From Blumeriella jaapii (lineage: Eukaryota; Ascomycota; Leotiomycetes; Helotiales; Drepanopezizaceae), in contig VWND01000033.1 of assembly GCA_009599575.1 (NCBI GenBank), positions 124,001 through 188,000 on the forward strand: DNA of 64,000 bases, in the 5' to 3' direction. Below the pieces are notes generated by a model. It made no database searches and had not been told where the DNA came from. It saw only the letters and a list, made by a program, of their open reading frames with translations. Below, piece after piece: positions 34,189-45,480 of this stretch (its first letter is position 1; each line of letters starts with the position of its first letter). Made by a program: the position numbers and the translations under genes.

Positions 34189-37100
34189 ATAGCTTCGGAA
34201 ATAGCGTTTCGGAAAAGTTTTTTTTTAGGCCATTTAAATAAGTCGTTAATAGCGAATATAAAATACGTATATCCGCGGTCGGTAATCGATACGCGTATAA
34301 CGTCGAAATTGACTTTTTTTTAAATTTTAAAAAACCACGTCGAATATAATAAATTTTTTTTTCGGCTAGATTTTCGTTTTTAGCAAAAAATGCAGCTTTT
34401 AACGAAGGCTTTGCAATTTTCGAAGTATTTTTTCTATTAGAAATCGTTTTTAATTCGGTGATAAATAATTTTAGCTTTTTTATAAAATACTTTTTCGTGG
34501 ACTTTTTTTATAATTTGAAACTTATCGGCTTTATTATTTATTATTAAGCGTTTTTAATATATATTATTTTTTATTTTATACAGCTTTTTATCGGCTAAAA
34601 TATAATCGAAAGTCTGGTTTTTAAATAATTTAAACTGATAATTTGACACGCTAAATAATTTAAACAAAATAATTAAATAATATACGATCGAATAAAAGTC
34701 TTCGGATTCGTAGTTATCGATTAAAAGTTTATTTTCGTCGTTAATCGGCTCGTTCCGATCGTTTTTAATTAAATCCATTCGCGATGCTAGCCGAAATAAT
34801 AACGCGAATGCTTTTTCGGCCCGAAAATTAATATTTTTTATTCGCGATGCTAATCGAAATAGCAACGCGAATAGTTTCGGCTTTATAAAACCCAAAGCGC
34901 AAATAGCAAAGCAGCCGATTTCGTTAATAATTTATTCGTTAATATTTTATTCGTTTTATTTAGCGAGGTTAAACGAATAAAAGCGTTTTCGTTTGGAAAG
35001 GCCGTTTGCCGCTGTATTAATTATTTTTTTAATATATTTGATTTCGAAATCCATAAATCGCATCCAAGCTATTTAATTAATAACGAATGCTTTTAATAGA
35101 TCGCTGGCTTTTTTATTTAATTAATCGACAAAAACTTTTGCGTTTGTTTTTAAAATAAAATGCACGCCGTATAATTCGCTTTTTATTTTTATTATTTTAA
35201 AAACGCTTCGGCATTTTCGTTTAATAATATCGTAGCGTGTTTTCGCGAAAAATTATAAACCGCTTTCGAATCGTAAAAAATGCCGTTTTTTGTTTTCATC
35301 GATTTGTTATAATATAGCTTTTTAGCCGAAAATACTGGCGTCGATAATCAAAATGATTTTTTTTGCGTTTGAATTATAATCGATCCGTATAAATAATAAG
35401 GCCGATAAAAGGTCGTTTTTAAAAACTTCTATAGCTTTGCTTTGTTTTTTTTTCCAAACGAAATCGATTCTTTTTTTTATTATAGCGTAAATAAATACAG
35501 CTTTTTAAAAAAAGTTTTTGATTTAATTACGGTAGTAAATCACAACGCTAATAAAAGCTCTGGCTTCGGTAATATTTTTACACCTTTTCTATTCGCAAAT
35601 TTTTTTAATTTTTTTTCGTTAAGAATAGCGGCTAGCGCTGTCAGTTATATAACCGACGATATTTATTTCGGGCATGCAAAATTTTAATCGAAAACCAATC
35701 GTAGCTTTAGCTTTTTCGAAACAGATTATAATTTTATCGATATTTTAAATATGTTTTATTATATAACGTCGAATTTCAGGAAAAAAATTTTTATTATTAT
35801 AATATAATTTGAAGCTTTTTATTTCGACGTCGTTAACGTAAAGCAAAGTAATATCAGAAATGCAAATCATAAGGATTTTGTATACGATTTTTACGAATTG
35901 GACGATTAAATTAATGGCTTTTATAAATACTTTGGTTATACGTAATAAACCGATTGATATTTAAATTGCCGTTATATTTCGAAATCGTAGATCAAATATT
36001 AAATGGTCGTAGCCGGAAAACAGATCGAAAAAAAAAGCGATTGTTAGTTTTGCGAATTCGTTCGAAAATTAATCGACGTTGAATAATACGTTAGCGTTTC
36101 GTATCGTTATTTTGTTTATTTCGACGATTGCGATAATAAATTTATAAATGCTTTTTTTTTTTTCGCAACGATAAACTATTTGTTTTTATATAAGCCGTGG
36201 TAAAATTCGAAGATTTTTTGCTTAATTCGTTTTTTTAGCATTTCGATTATTTTATTTTGAAAAGTTCTAGAAACTAAAAAGGTTTTTTTTTGCCAGGCTT
36301 TGTAAAACACGGTTTTAATATCGATATAAAATGTAACGTTAAGGCTGAATTAGCTTATTTCGGTAAAGTCGAAAGCTATAGCTTTTTTTCGGTTATATAA
36401 AACTTCGTATAAAATTTTTTTTTCTTTTGGCAGGAATTGGGTTCCGATTATTAAGTTATTAAATCGTTTTTTTATAAATCGGCTGCCAGATAATAAGCTG
36501 GAAAATCGGCCGATAATAAGTTTTTCGAGCTTTTTAATAATTGATTATAATAGTTTTGTTATTTTATTTTTTTCAAACCAATCGTTTATTTTTTCGGAAA
36601 TATTTTCATCGGATTCGCCAAAATTTACGAATCGTATTTTATTAGCTTTGCGTTTGTAAAAAGTGCTGATATTAATATAAAAAAGTAAAATGTGTAAATC
36701 GGATTTGTTTAATATAAAAACGAAATTTTCGAAACTTTTATTTCCGAGCTGATAGCTAAAAATATTAATATTAATTAATTTTATTCGCGATGTTATATCG
36801 ATTAGCGACGTAAATGCTTTTGGCCGAGTATTTTCCAGGTTTTGTTATAGCTTAGCGTTTGTTTTAAAACTAAAGCCGGCTATTCGTTTTCCGATAAAAC
36901 GTCGATTAAAAAGATTTTATCGCCGGCGACGATAATTTGATTTTAAAAAAATCGGTTTTAATTTCAGAAAAAAGCTTTTATTTGGCCGTTTTCGGTGTAT
37001 TTAAAACTGACGAGACTTTTTAAAATTCAGGGCATTCTAAGAATAATAGGGTAAAAGCATTTTTTTATTATTAAAAAGTTTTTATAAATAATAATATTTT

Positions 37101-37360
37101 TAATATCGATTTTTATATTTCGTATAATTCTATCAAACTTAATAGTATTTTTATTAACGATAATATAAATTATTCGCTTATCGGTGATAATCGGGACCTT
37201 ATTAGCTTCGGCTGTTTTTTAATTTATACAATTAACTTCGGTTTTATTATCGAGTAAAGCGAAGGCGGTTGTATTTTTTTTAAGTATTATTTTTATTTTT
37301 GATGCTTTTATAGCCGTGTAAAAGCAGTTTCGTCGTTTTGACTTTTGGGTTTTTATAATA
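34189..37360 (-). pseudogene. A3 pol: protease, RT, RNase H, integrase (main part)
   Basis: Protease at about 37020-37360, with NKAEVNCINQKTAEANK-like sequence. RT at about 35820-36580: LPKEKKILYEVLYNRKKAIA, FYIDIKTVFYKAWQ, EMLKKRIKQKIFEF, KITIRNANVLFNVD, LFSGYDHL, and the active site YVNDVEI near 35825-35845 (D to N). RNase H at about 35060-35470. Integrase from about 34900 to 34189, then across F to 27984; a 113-codon frame at 34554-34895 lies in the linker before it. Spacing equals A1. Stops are TAA/TAG throughout. Confidence 0.8.
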
Positions 37361-40161
37361 AAAGCTAAAAAGCTGATTTTTTCCGAAGATTTCTTTTTAT
37401 CGGCTAAATTAATTGCGATATTATAAATTTTTTTCTGATTTTTTTTTAATTTAAAATCGTTTTTTTTTCGGATAATTTCAATTTTTCGTTTTTTTTTAAT
37501 ATAAGGATTTGTTTATTAATAATTTTGTCGAATTTTTTTTTATACTAAATAAATCGCTGAATTTTAATTTAATTTTTTGTTTTATAATTCGTTTAATAGC
37601 TTTGTCGACGGCTTCGAAGCTAATATATTTGTCGATTTATTTTTCGCTTCGTATTAATAGTAGGCGTTTAAAAGCTAGTATTTTCTGAATGATTTAAACC
37701 GGGATATCGGTGTCGATATTTTTTATATCGTCGTTAATTTTTTCCGTTATAAGCGTTTTTTTAATAGTTTTATCGGTTTTTTTTCGAATTTCAAAATTTT
37801 TTTTTTTTTCGATTCTAACGTTTTTTTTTATATCAGTTGGTTTGGCGAATAAAACAGGAGTATTTTGCTTTTTTATGATTCGCTGATTTAATTATGCAGC
37901 CATAATATCTGCTAGTGCGATATTTGCATTAGCAATATATATATTTGTTTTTTATTTATATATTTGAATTTCATTTATATTTAAAATAAAAGATTTTTTT
38001 TTAATTAATACGCTTTTTGGAATGTTTTTTTTTTTATTAATAAAAATCGTTTTTGCATTTTTTTTGTTTTCCAAGCAATCGTTCTATTTCGTACTTTTTA
38101 TTTTTAAGCGAATAGTATTTAACCAGCTCTGGTTTTCAGCTTTGTTAAAAAGGCTTATTTTTGCTTCCGTCGGTCCGAAGTAAATCGTTTTGTATTTGTT
38201 AATATAACAAATATTATTATTTATATAAAAATTAAATGCTTTGCATTCTGAGCGAATATAAAGTTTTTCGTAATAAATTTTTTTGTTATTATAAAATCCA
38301 TATTTAAGGCTACGGGATTTGTTTTAATAATTACTTTTATTATTTTGATAGCCGCGATTTTAGTTTCCGCGTTGGTTTTTTTTTTTTTTTTAATAATCGT
38401 TATTATAATTAATATTTCGCTGATTTTAATCGCTAATACGAGAAGGTTGCCACTGGACAGCTATTATTTTTACGGTGGCTTAGCGAGGTTAATCGCTTTG
38501 TATATTTTAAAAAGAATAATTATTATAAAAGCTATTTTAATCGTTTTATTATTCGAGGTAATATAAAGGAGTTTTTTTTGCTGTTGTATAAAATCTTCGA
38601 TTTTGCTTTAAAATTTTTGAATTTTAATATCGGTAAATTTTAATACGAGAGTTTCGATATTTTTGTTAAGCTTTTCCAAGCCTGTAGGTTTTGCAAAACG
38701 ATTGAATAATATAATAATTGATTATTTTTTGGCGATTTCGGTAATTTTTAATAGCTGGGCATATTTTTGCACTAAAGCTTTTACGTTTTTTTTATAAATG
38801 GAAGAAAAAGATTTTTTTTGGTTTATGGCTTCGATGGTACGTTCGCTTTGGTTTTGTTTAAAAACGAATTCCACAAATTTGGAATATTAATCGAAGGTTT
38901 TAAAGTTTTGTTTATTAACTTTAAAATGCTTAATAGTTTTGTTGCGAATGCTAATTGGAAGGCCAAGTAAAAACAATCTTTTCTGCTTAATTTCGTTTAA
39001 AACTTTTTTGTTAACGAAAACGTCAGAAACTTTCGTATAAATACGATAATAAGCTTTAAATTTTTTAGCTTGGCGAATCGTTATAATAAACTGTTTAAAA
39101 AAAGCGATAATATCGCGAATTTGCTAGCGATTGTAATTTCGGAATTCCGATTTCAAAATTTTAATTAGCTTACGCTAGTTTCGAATTTTAATAGCTTTTT
39201 ATTTATTTATCGATTTGATAATATTTTTAATGGTTGGGTTATAATAGCGAAAAAGCTTATCGAACATTTTAATTTCAGAGATTTCGAAATTTTTACAGGT
39301 TTTTTTATATTTTTCGATAAAATCGGTAATATTAGCGCTATTAAATAAGGATGTATTAAAAGAGCCAAAAAAAAGCATACGGCTTCGTATAAGAAAACGA
39401 AAAGCGTCGTTGTTTATAATATTAGCGAAAATGTTGGTGGGATTTGAATTAAATAAATGAATGTTTTCTGGAGTTGCAGGTTAAAAATTTTTAATATAAA
39501 AGAAATCGTTTTTAATAAAGGAGCTATTAAAAAGATTTTTATGTTTTTTAAAGGAATTAAATAAAATAAAATTGCGTTTAAATATTTAAATAATATATTA
39601 AAAAATTTGTTTTTTGGTAAGTTAATTGGATTGATATAATATTGTTATATAATTTACGGTTTCGATATTTCGTGGCTCAGGCTAATGCACGTACAGCCAT
39701 TTTTTTATTATTTTTAATAAAAAGCCGCAAATTATAATTATTATAATCATAAAGCGTAAAATCAGAAGATTGAGTTTTCGCCAAGCGTTTAACTAAAAAA
39801 GATTTAGTTCAGAAGGGCCGAGCGCAGCGGTCGAAGCGTACGAACTAATATTCGATTTATTATTTTTAAACAAAGGAGCGATTTTCGAATTTAAAACTTC
39901 GCACGGTTCAGAATTGCCTGACCGTAATTTCAGACGTTTTTGAAATATATTGTATTTTTATAATTTAATAATTATGCGCAAAATAAAAAAAGCTATTAAA
40001 GGTCTTTTATATAATGCAGCTGCGAATAATATCATATGAAAGGTTTTTTAAATCGTAATAGCGAAATATCGAAATCGATTTTGATTATAAATTTGAGAAA
40101 TGCATCGGCGAATATATGAAAACGAAACACCGAAGTTTGAATTTTTGCGTAGATTATCAAA
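37361..40161 (-). pseudogene. A3 gag region, degenerate
   Basis: Colinear with A1 4050-6837. The antisense open frame seen in A1 and A2 is broken here, leaving only 73 codons at 38345-38566, which argues that it is not a gene. On the minus strand the gag frame is heavily interrupted. Identity rests on alignment with A1/A2 and on position. Confidence 0.5.
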
Positions 40162-40428
40162 TATAAAAGTAGGTAGGAAAACCAGATTAATACGGCTATA
40201 TATCGGTGGATAAGATAGTTTAAGGAATTTTTAAAAAAGACTGAAAAAAGGAAAAAAAAAATAAATAAAGGTATAAATTGGATTGCGTGCCTATAGTATT
40301 ATTTAAGGGGATGCTTTGCTTTTATATTTGTTGAAAATAGTCAGTGGCAAGGGGTCTCGGAGAGGTCCATGCCTCGATTATAGCTAAAACTACCAACTCC
40401 TATTAATACAAGGTATTACCGTTTTATA
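40162..40428 (-). repeat. A3 5' LTR (267 bp)
   Basis: Plus strand TATAAAAGTAGGTAGG to CCGTTTTATA, partner of 15134-15399. It is followed by TTAT and then B1 sequence (ACGTAAAATCG), as in the uninterrupted B2 and B3 copies. Confidence 0.85.
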
Positions 40429-40432
40429 TTAT

Positions 40433-43052
40433 ACGTAAAATCGTTTAATATTTTGTCGATTTCGTACAAAAAAAATTAAAAACATTTCAATTGCTTTTTT
40501 TTTAAAAATCAGCTTAAAAGCGTATGTAATAATTTGGCAAAAGGAAATTAAATAAGCAGTAGATTAAAAGGCTCGTTTTCGAACTGGTCGTTTAAAAGAT
40601 TCAAAAGATAACTTATCTGAATTATCGATTATATTAAACTGAAAAGCTATCGCGGCGAAAGCTTTTTTTCGGTTTTTAATATAATTATTTTTCGTAAAAC
40701 GAAAAAGCTGTTTTAACGAAAAAAAAAAAAAAAATAATAATAATAATAGAAAAAAAATCGGCAATTTGAAAAAATGATGTAATTTTTTGTATTATTCTAT
40801 TAGCGTTGTTATCGAAATAAGCACCGCGAATAAAATTCGATTTTTTCGCGTTTCGCATAACGTCGTAAGTCTGCTATAATTGGTTAAGATTTTTATCACG
40901 TTTTACAGCGTCGTTTTAATAGCGAAATTAAATCTTTCGGAAATGCAAATAAAAAACTTTAATATAACAAGCGTAAAAAGCTGTAAAAAAGTAAAATTTC
41001 GGCTAATAAAACTTGCGTTTATTATAATTTAATAAAATTTGATATTCGGCCAACCAAGCTTTTTCTAGAATTATATTATAATTTCCGAAATTAATAATTA
41101 AAAAAAAAGTAAACGATTGTATTCGGTTGTTAATAATAAAATTAAAAAGCGTAAAATGTATAATTAAATAGCCACGAGCTTTATTATACTTTTTTTTACA
41201 AAAAAAAAAAAGCCGGAAAAAGTTAAATTAAAAGTTTTAAAAAAAAAAAAAAAAACTTAATCAGCGCCGAATCGATTAACGCATAACTGTTCGTTTCAAA
41301 ATCGGCGAGCGCTTTTATTTTGTACGAAAAGCTATTTTTAATAAATATAACGGAAATTATTAATAAATCGCTATTAAAAAGCTTTCGAACGTTAAAATAA
41401 CGTATATCGCGCAATACGCTTAAAAAAAAGATTTTGCTTAAGCTTAAGCGTTTTTTCGGCTAGCGGAAAAGCTTTTAATTTTTTCGTATGCGTTTTGGAA
41501 ATCGTTTGAAAAAAAGTTTTCGTTTTTATTATTATTATTAAAAAGCGAATTTTCGGCCGGTTCGACCTCGTTTACATTTACTAGCCTGAAAAGGCTTTTG
41601 AGTAGAACCGAAAATCGGCTCGTAAAAAGTCGTGCAGATTGGCTTTTTTAAATTTTCTGATATGAAATAAAAAACGAACGTTGTCGTTGATTCGATCGAA
41701 AAAAAAAAACGCCAAAAGGGGCGTTTTGGCGTAAAAAAAAGAAAAAACAAAAGGCTAAAAAAAAACCTGTAAAACATTCGGACGATTTTCGTACGTACGA
41801 TTTAACTCGTAGTACGCTTTGGTTAAAAACCTATTATTTTAATAAATAATAAATTTAATTAAAAAGCGATTCGCGTATAAAATTCGTTTAGCTAATTAAT
41901 TTTATTTTTTTTAACGAACGGCGATAAACTAATTTTTAAAAATCGTTATACGCGCTTATTTTAAATATAACTTTTTTCGTAAACGCTTTGGTATTTTATC
42001 GCGAAAAGCGTTTCGAAGCTGTTTATTAATCCGTATTTAAACGTTCGCTGCGAAAATGAAAAATCGCAGATAAAACCGTTAAAAATCGTCGTGCGTATTT
42101 ATTACAAGTATTTTAAACTCGTTTTCGGCCTTTTAAACGTCGAAAAAATCGGCCAGAAAATCGACGACTTTTTTAATTAATTCTTCGGAAAGTGTAAGAT
42201 CGGAACGGTTTAAAATACGCGGAATAAAAAACTTTTTTATTACGCTTTCGGTTTGATCGAATATATAATTTTTGCGAAATCGATCGCTAGCGAAATAATC
42301 GTAATAAAATTCGAAGTTGTCGAAAATTTTAGTTTTTTAATAGCGTGCTTTGTAATCTTTACCATTATTTAATTTAAATTTAAAATTCGAAACGCGCTTT
42401 ATACGAATTAATCGAAAGTTAGCAAATAAATAGAAACTATAGCGTTTAAAAAGCGCGCTAAAGTTTTGGCCGTTATAAAAAAATCCAAAAAAAGTTCGCA
42501 AAAAGCGTAAAGATTAATTTGCAGCGTTTGTTAATTAAAATAAAACGTTGCGAAAAAAAAAAAAAGCAGCAGATTCGCGATTAGCAAAAATACGTTCGAT
42601 AAATTTTATTAAACGCTTTAATTAAAAAGTTTATCGCAATCGTATAATTTCTAGAAGTTGTCGTTTACGTTTTTGCGCTTTTTTTAATTGATTTTGCAAA
42701 AGTTTTAATTAAACGCTTTCAGCGCTAGACTGCAAAAAAAAAATAATAAGCGAAATGGTTAGCGCTCTGCTTTTTTTTTTTTTTTTTTTTTCTCGGAAAA
42801 AGAACTGTTTTTTAAAAAAAGAAGCTTTTAAAAAAGGCTGCTTTTTTGCTAATTAAAAAAAGAAAAGTTAAAGTGTAATAGCAGAAGCTGAAAAGCTCTG
42901 CTAAAAAAAAATCGTTAAACAAAAGCTATTTTTCGCGAAATGCGGAAATAGGTTTTTTTACGACCGGTCGATCACTTTGATATAACCCGTAAAAAATTCG
43001 AAAAAAAAAATAATTTACGCCGTCGCTAGCGTAAAAAAAAAGTTATTAATAA
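40433..43052 (-). pseudogene. B1 protease and gag, continuation
   Basis: This is the other half of B1 after A3. The protease is at about 41223-41414, with KALADFETNSYALIDSALIK. Gag is at about 41800-42700, colinear with B2 22440-23300. Many A runs and TAA stops make it worse preserved than B2. The sequence joins 15133 without gap once A3 and one TTAT are removed. Confidence 0.75.
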
Positions 43053-43320
43053 TATAACGATTTAATTAATCGAAGGGCTAGAAGATTAATCAATTAATCG
43101 CCGTATTTATATAATATAAGAAAACGAGCTTTTGGTTTTGTAATAAAAATATTTATTTAAAATTAACAACTGCAAAAAGCAGAAGTTGCTAAAGGGAAAA
43201 AACCTTATATATATAATAGTTTCCATAGTTGATGGAAGATCCACCAGAAGACCAGGGAGCTTGCAGCTATACGTAGTTGCTGGGGTGATATACGAGGTGG
43301 CAAAAGAGTGAATCGTCACA
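43053..43320 (-). repeat. B1 5' LTR (268 bp)
   Basis: Plus strand TATAACGATTTAATTAATCG to GAATCGTCACA, followed by CTTCC, the partner of the duplication at 11598-11602. Confidence 0.9.
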
Positions 43321-43325
43321 CTTCC

Positions 43326-43464
43326 GGCCTTTTCGCAAGCTCGATAATTTTACAAACGGCCCTTTTAAAATTGTAGCCAAAATTTTCGACAACGCTTTTA
43401 AGCTAGACTTTTTTAATATTATAAACGTATATCTAGTTTTTCACGCTAATCGATTGCGTAAAAC
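43326..43464 (+). pseudogene. B0 pol, segment between integrase and chromodomain
   Basis: The plus strand continues the B0 frame after B1: a segment equivalent to the minus-strand FRPFRKLDNFINGPFKIIAK of B2, ending at LRKT, where D2 interrupts (TSD AAAAC at 43460-43464). It resumes at 44845. Confidence 0.8.
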
Positions 43465-43676
43465 TGTGACGACGTGGCCCGTTCGGCCCCTCGGCCCTTC
43501 GGCTTCCCGGCCTTGGCCCCTTGGCCCCTTGGCCCCTCGGCCCTTCGGCCTTCCGGCCCATGCCGAACCTTAAACCCATATGTATATAGCTTCTTTCAGC
43601 AGAACCTCTTCCAGGTTCTGCACCTTGATATTCTAAGCCCTTCGCCTACCTGTTCTCCAGCATACGTGTCGTCATA
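43465..43676 (+). repeat. D2 5' LTR (212 bp)
   Basis: TGTGACGACGTGGCCC to GTCGTCATA. It has fewer CCTTGGCCC-type units than D1, and the hairpin GCAGAACCT/AGGTTCTGC is kept. Confidence 0.9.
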
Positions 43677-44117
43677 TTATATCAAGGTTAAACATCCTTT
43701 TTCAGCCTCGAAGCTACATCTTCGTTTTTCAGACTACTTCGGCGTTTGTAACCTTTCTACTGCGACGCCGCCACACCGCTTTTCGCTGTAGCCAGCTTTT
43801 GCAGCAAACGTTATACCATCTTTGAAGCTTTTATCGACCAAAACTCTTTCGAGCCTATTTCAATCAATTTTCCTCGCTCGAGCACGCTGCGGTGAAGATT
43901 CCGCGAGAAGGCCGACGATTTTTCCGGCGATTTACCCCCCCCCTCTGTACTATTTCCGCTGAACACCGAGATACTGTTTATAAACCGGCAAATTCGGACC
44001 TTTTTATTAAGCGTTCCGACCCGAGCCAGCTACTCGACGTATTCTTTTCGAATAACCGACGTGCTTTCTTTTTCGGTAATTCGACGTTTATTTTCTTCGA
44101 GCCAGCTAGCTGTTTTG

Positions 44118-44486
44118 ATGGAGCCTGCCGTTATTCGACTAGCTTTTTGGTTGCAAAACCTTATAAACGCAAAACACTAGTATACGCGCAGCCTCGATAC
44201 GTGTACGCGGAATTTGGTTAAAGCTATTATTAGTCGATATAAGGCTCCTGCCACTCCTTTTATTTCTGTTTTTACCTTGGCCGATTATCAAGCCAGATTA
44301 ATTCGACTTTCGGTATTGATATACGACAAATTGGCTGCAAAGCCCCCACTTCTATCATCAGCGCTAGCGCCGGAACGCGATTATACCCCTTTTTTGCAGG
44401 AAATTATCGACGTAACGCGTAACGTGGAAGGCCTGATATTGAACCAAGCCGAGCAAATGGATTTTGTTGTCGATAGGGTTAGTTAA
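44118..44486 (+). pseudogene. D2 copy of the small D protein, one stop
   Basis: Starts MEPAVIRLAFWLQNLINAKH like D1. Codon 21 is TAG at 44178-44180 where D1 has CAG, a single C-to-T change. After it the frame is open to a stop at 44484-44486, ending in the same FLQEIIDVTRNVEGLI and NQAEQMDFVVDRVS. The Pro/Ala linker is two codons shorter. Conservation of frame and ends in two copies supports a real protein in the active D element. Confidence 0.7.
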
Positions 44487-44627
44487 GGAGTAAATGGCGA
44501 TTTATATGCAAGATGGCTTGCAAGAGGACGTATGCGAGGGCTGTATTACAATTTTGGGTTGATTTCTACGTTCGAGGGCGAACGTTCACTACGCTATAAC
44601 TCCGTTCTTTTTCGGACGGGGGGGTAG

Positions 44628-44839
44628 TGTGACGACGTGGCCCGTTCGGCCCCTCGGCCCTTCGGCTTCCCGGCCTTGGCCCCTTGGCCCCTTGGCCCCT
44701 CGGCCCTTCGGCCTTCCGGCCCATGCCGAACCTTAAACCCATATGTATATAGCTTTTTCCAGCAGAACCTCTTCCAGGTTCTGCACCTTGATATTCTAAG
44801 CCCTTCGCCTACCTGTTCTCCAGCATACGTGTCGTCACA
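44628..44839 (+). repeat. D2 3' LTR (212 bp)
   Basis: Follows the polypurine tract at 44613-44627. Ends GTCGTCACA, then AAAAC. Confidence 0.9.
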
Positions 44840-44844
44840 AAAAC

Positions 44845-45208
44845 AATTAACGACGCGCTTTCAAATCAGGTTAACCCAGCTTCTGAATTTATTAATATAA
44901 TTAATAAGTTTAAATACGAAATCGAAAAATTAATCGCTTATCGAATGCAGCGAAAGATTTTTTAATACAAAGCTTTTTAAATAAACTTAAATAAAAATCT
45001 TACGTAATACTCCGCGTCTGATTTTATATACGCTTTTTTAAAAATACGCGATTTTTATTTGGCGCATAAAAAGCTTTTCGGTTCTTTTGCAAAATTTGTA
45101 AATTGGCTAAAAGCGTATTCCGAAGGTTTGAATTCGTACGATTATTTGGACAGCGACGTATTAATAAATAAAAGCTCGAGGGCGCGCTTTTTTCGGACGG
45201 AGAGATAA
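44845..45208 (+). pseudogene. B0 chromodomain and pol C-terminus
   Basis: Plus-strand frame after D2: a segment like KYEIEKLIAYRMQRKIF, then NKNLT followed by YSASDFIYAFLKIRDFYLAH-like sequence and the end ARFFRTER-stop directly before the LTR. This corresponds to the chromodomain in the B2 pol. The polypurine tract TTCGGACGGAGAGATAA (about 45192-45208) overlaps the last codons. Confidence 0.8.
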
Positions 45209-45475
45209 TGTGACGACTCATTTTTCTTACTTCTCGTATCACCCCAGCAACTACGTATAATTGCAAACTCCCTGATCTTTTAATAAGTTTTTTTATTAAT
45301 TATGGAAATTATTTATATATATAAGGCTTTTTCCTTTTAACAACCTTTGTTTTTTGCAATTGTTGATTCTAAATAAATATTTTTATTACAAAACCAAAGG
45401 CTCGTTTCTTATACCATATGAATACGGCGACCAATTGACTGATCTTCCAGCCCTCCGACTGATTAGATCGTTATA
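45209..45475 (+). repeat. B0 3' LTR (267 bp)
   Basis: Reads TGTGACGACTCATTTT to GATTAGATCGTTATA, the inverse orientation of the other B LTRs, in line with B0 being on the plus strand. After it comes ATATT and then element C sequence, so B0 sits in C. The TATA-like TTATATATATAAGG is near 45311-45326. Confidence 0.85.
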
Positions 45476-45480
45476 ATATT

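Larger units (their letters stand above)
15134..40428 (-). mobile_element. Ty3/gypsy element A, copy 3 (A3), with nested D1-B2 and F
   Basis: The only A copy with both LTRs in view. It has its 3' LTR at 15134-15399 and its 5' LTR at 40162-40428. Host B1 sequence ends in ...TTAT at 15130-15133 and resumes with TTAT at 40429-40432, a 4-bp target duplication. Without the nested D1-B2 (16160-23959) and F (27999-34174) the element is about 11.3 kb. Sense order on the minus strand: LTR, gag, PR, RT, RH, IN, a long extra frame, LTR. Reading frames resume correctly at both nested insertion sites. Confidence 0.85.
11603..43320 (-). mobile_element. Ty3/gypsy chromovirus B, copy 1 (B1), split by A3
   Basis: A complete but degenerate element of about 6.4 kb after removing the nested A3. 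The 3' LTR is at 11603-11870, pol (chromodomain, IN, RH, RT) at 11871-15133, the remainder (protease, gag) at 40433-43052 and the 5' LTR at 43053-43320. It is flanked by a perfect 5-bp target duplication CTTCC (11598-11602 and 43321-43325). The target is B0, the same family in opposite orientation. Confidence 0.9.
43465..44839 (+). mobile_element. Non-autonomous mini LTR retrotransposon D, copy 2 (D2)
   Basis: A 1,375-bp element with 212-bp LTRs (43465-43676, 44628-44839), flanked by a perfect 5-bp duplication AAAAC (43460-43464, 44840-44844). It is inserted in the B0 pol frame just before the chromodomain. It has the same layout as D1: interior frame, polypurine tract CGGACGGGGGGGTAG, GC-rich LTR. 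More C-to-T changes than D1 are present, including a stop in the small frame. The LTRs differ at a few C/T sites. Confidence 0.9.

Noticed and set aside
45024..45266. Minus-strand 80-codon frame at the end of B0 and similar frames at 17689-17937, 47208-47480 and 59988-60260
   Set aside because: Antisense reading of the chromodomain end plus LTR of B elements.
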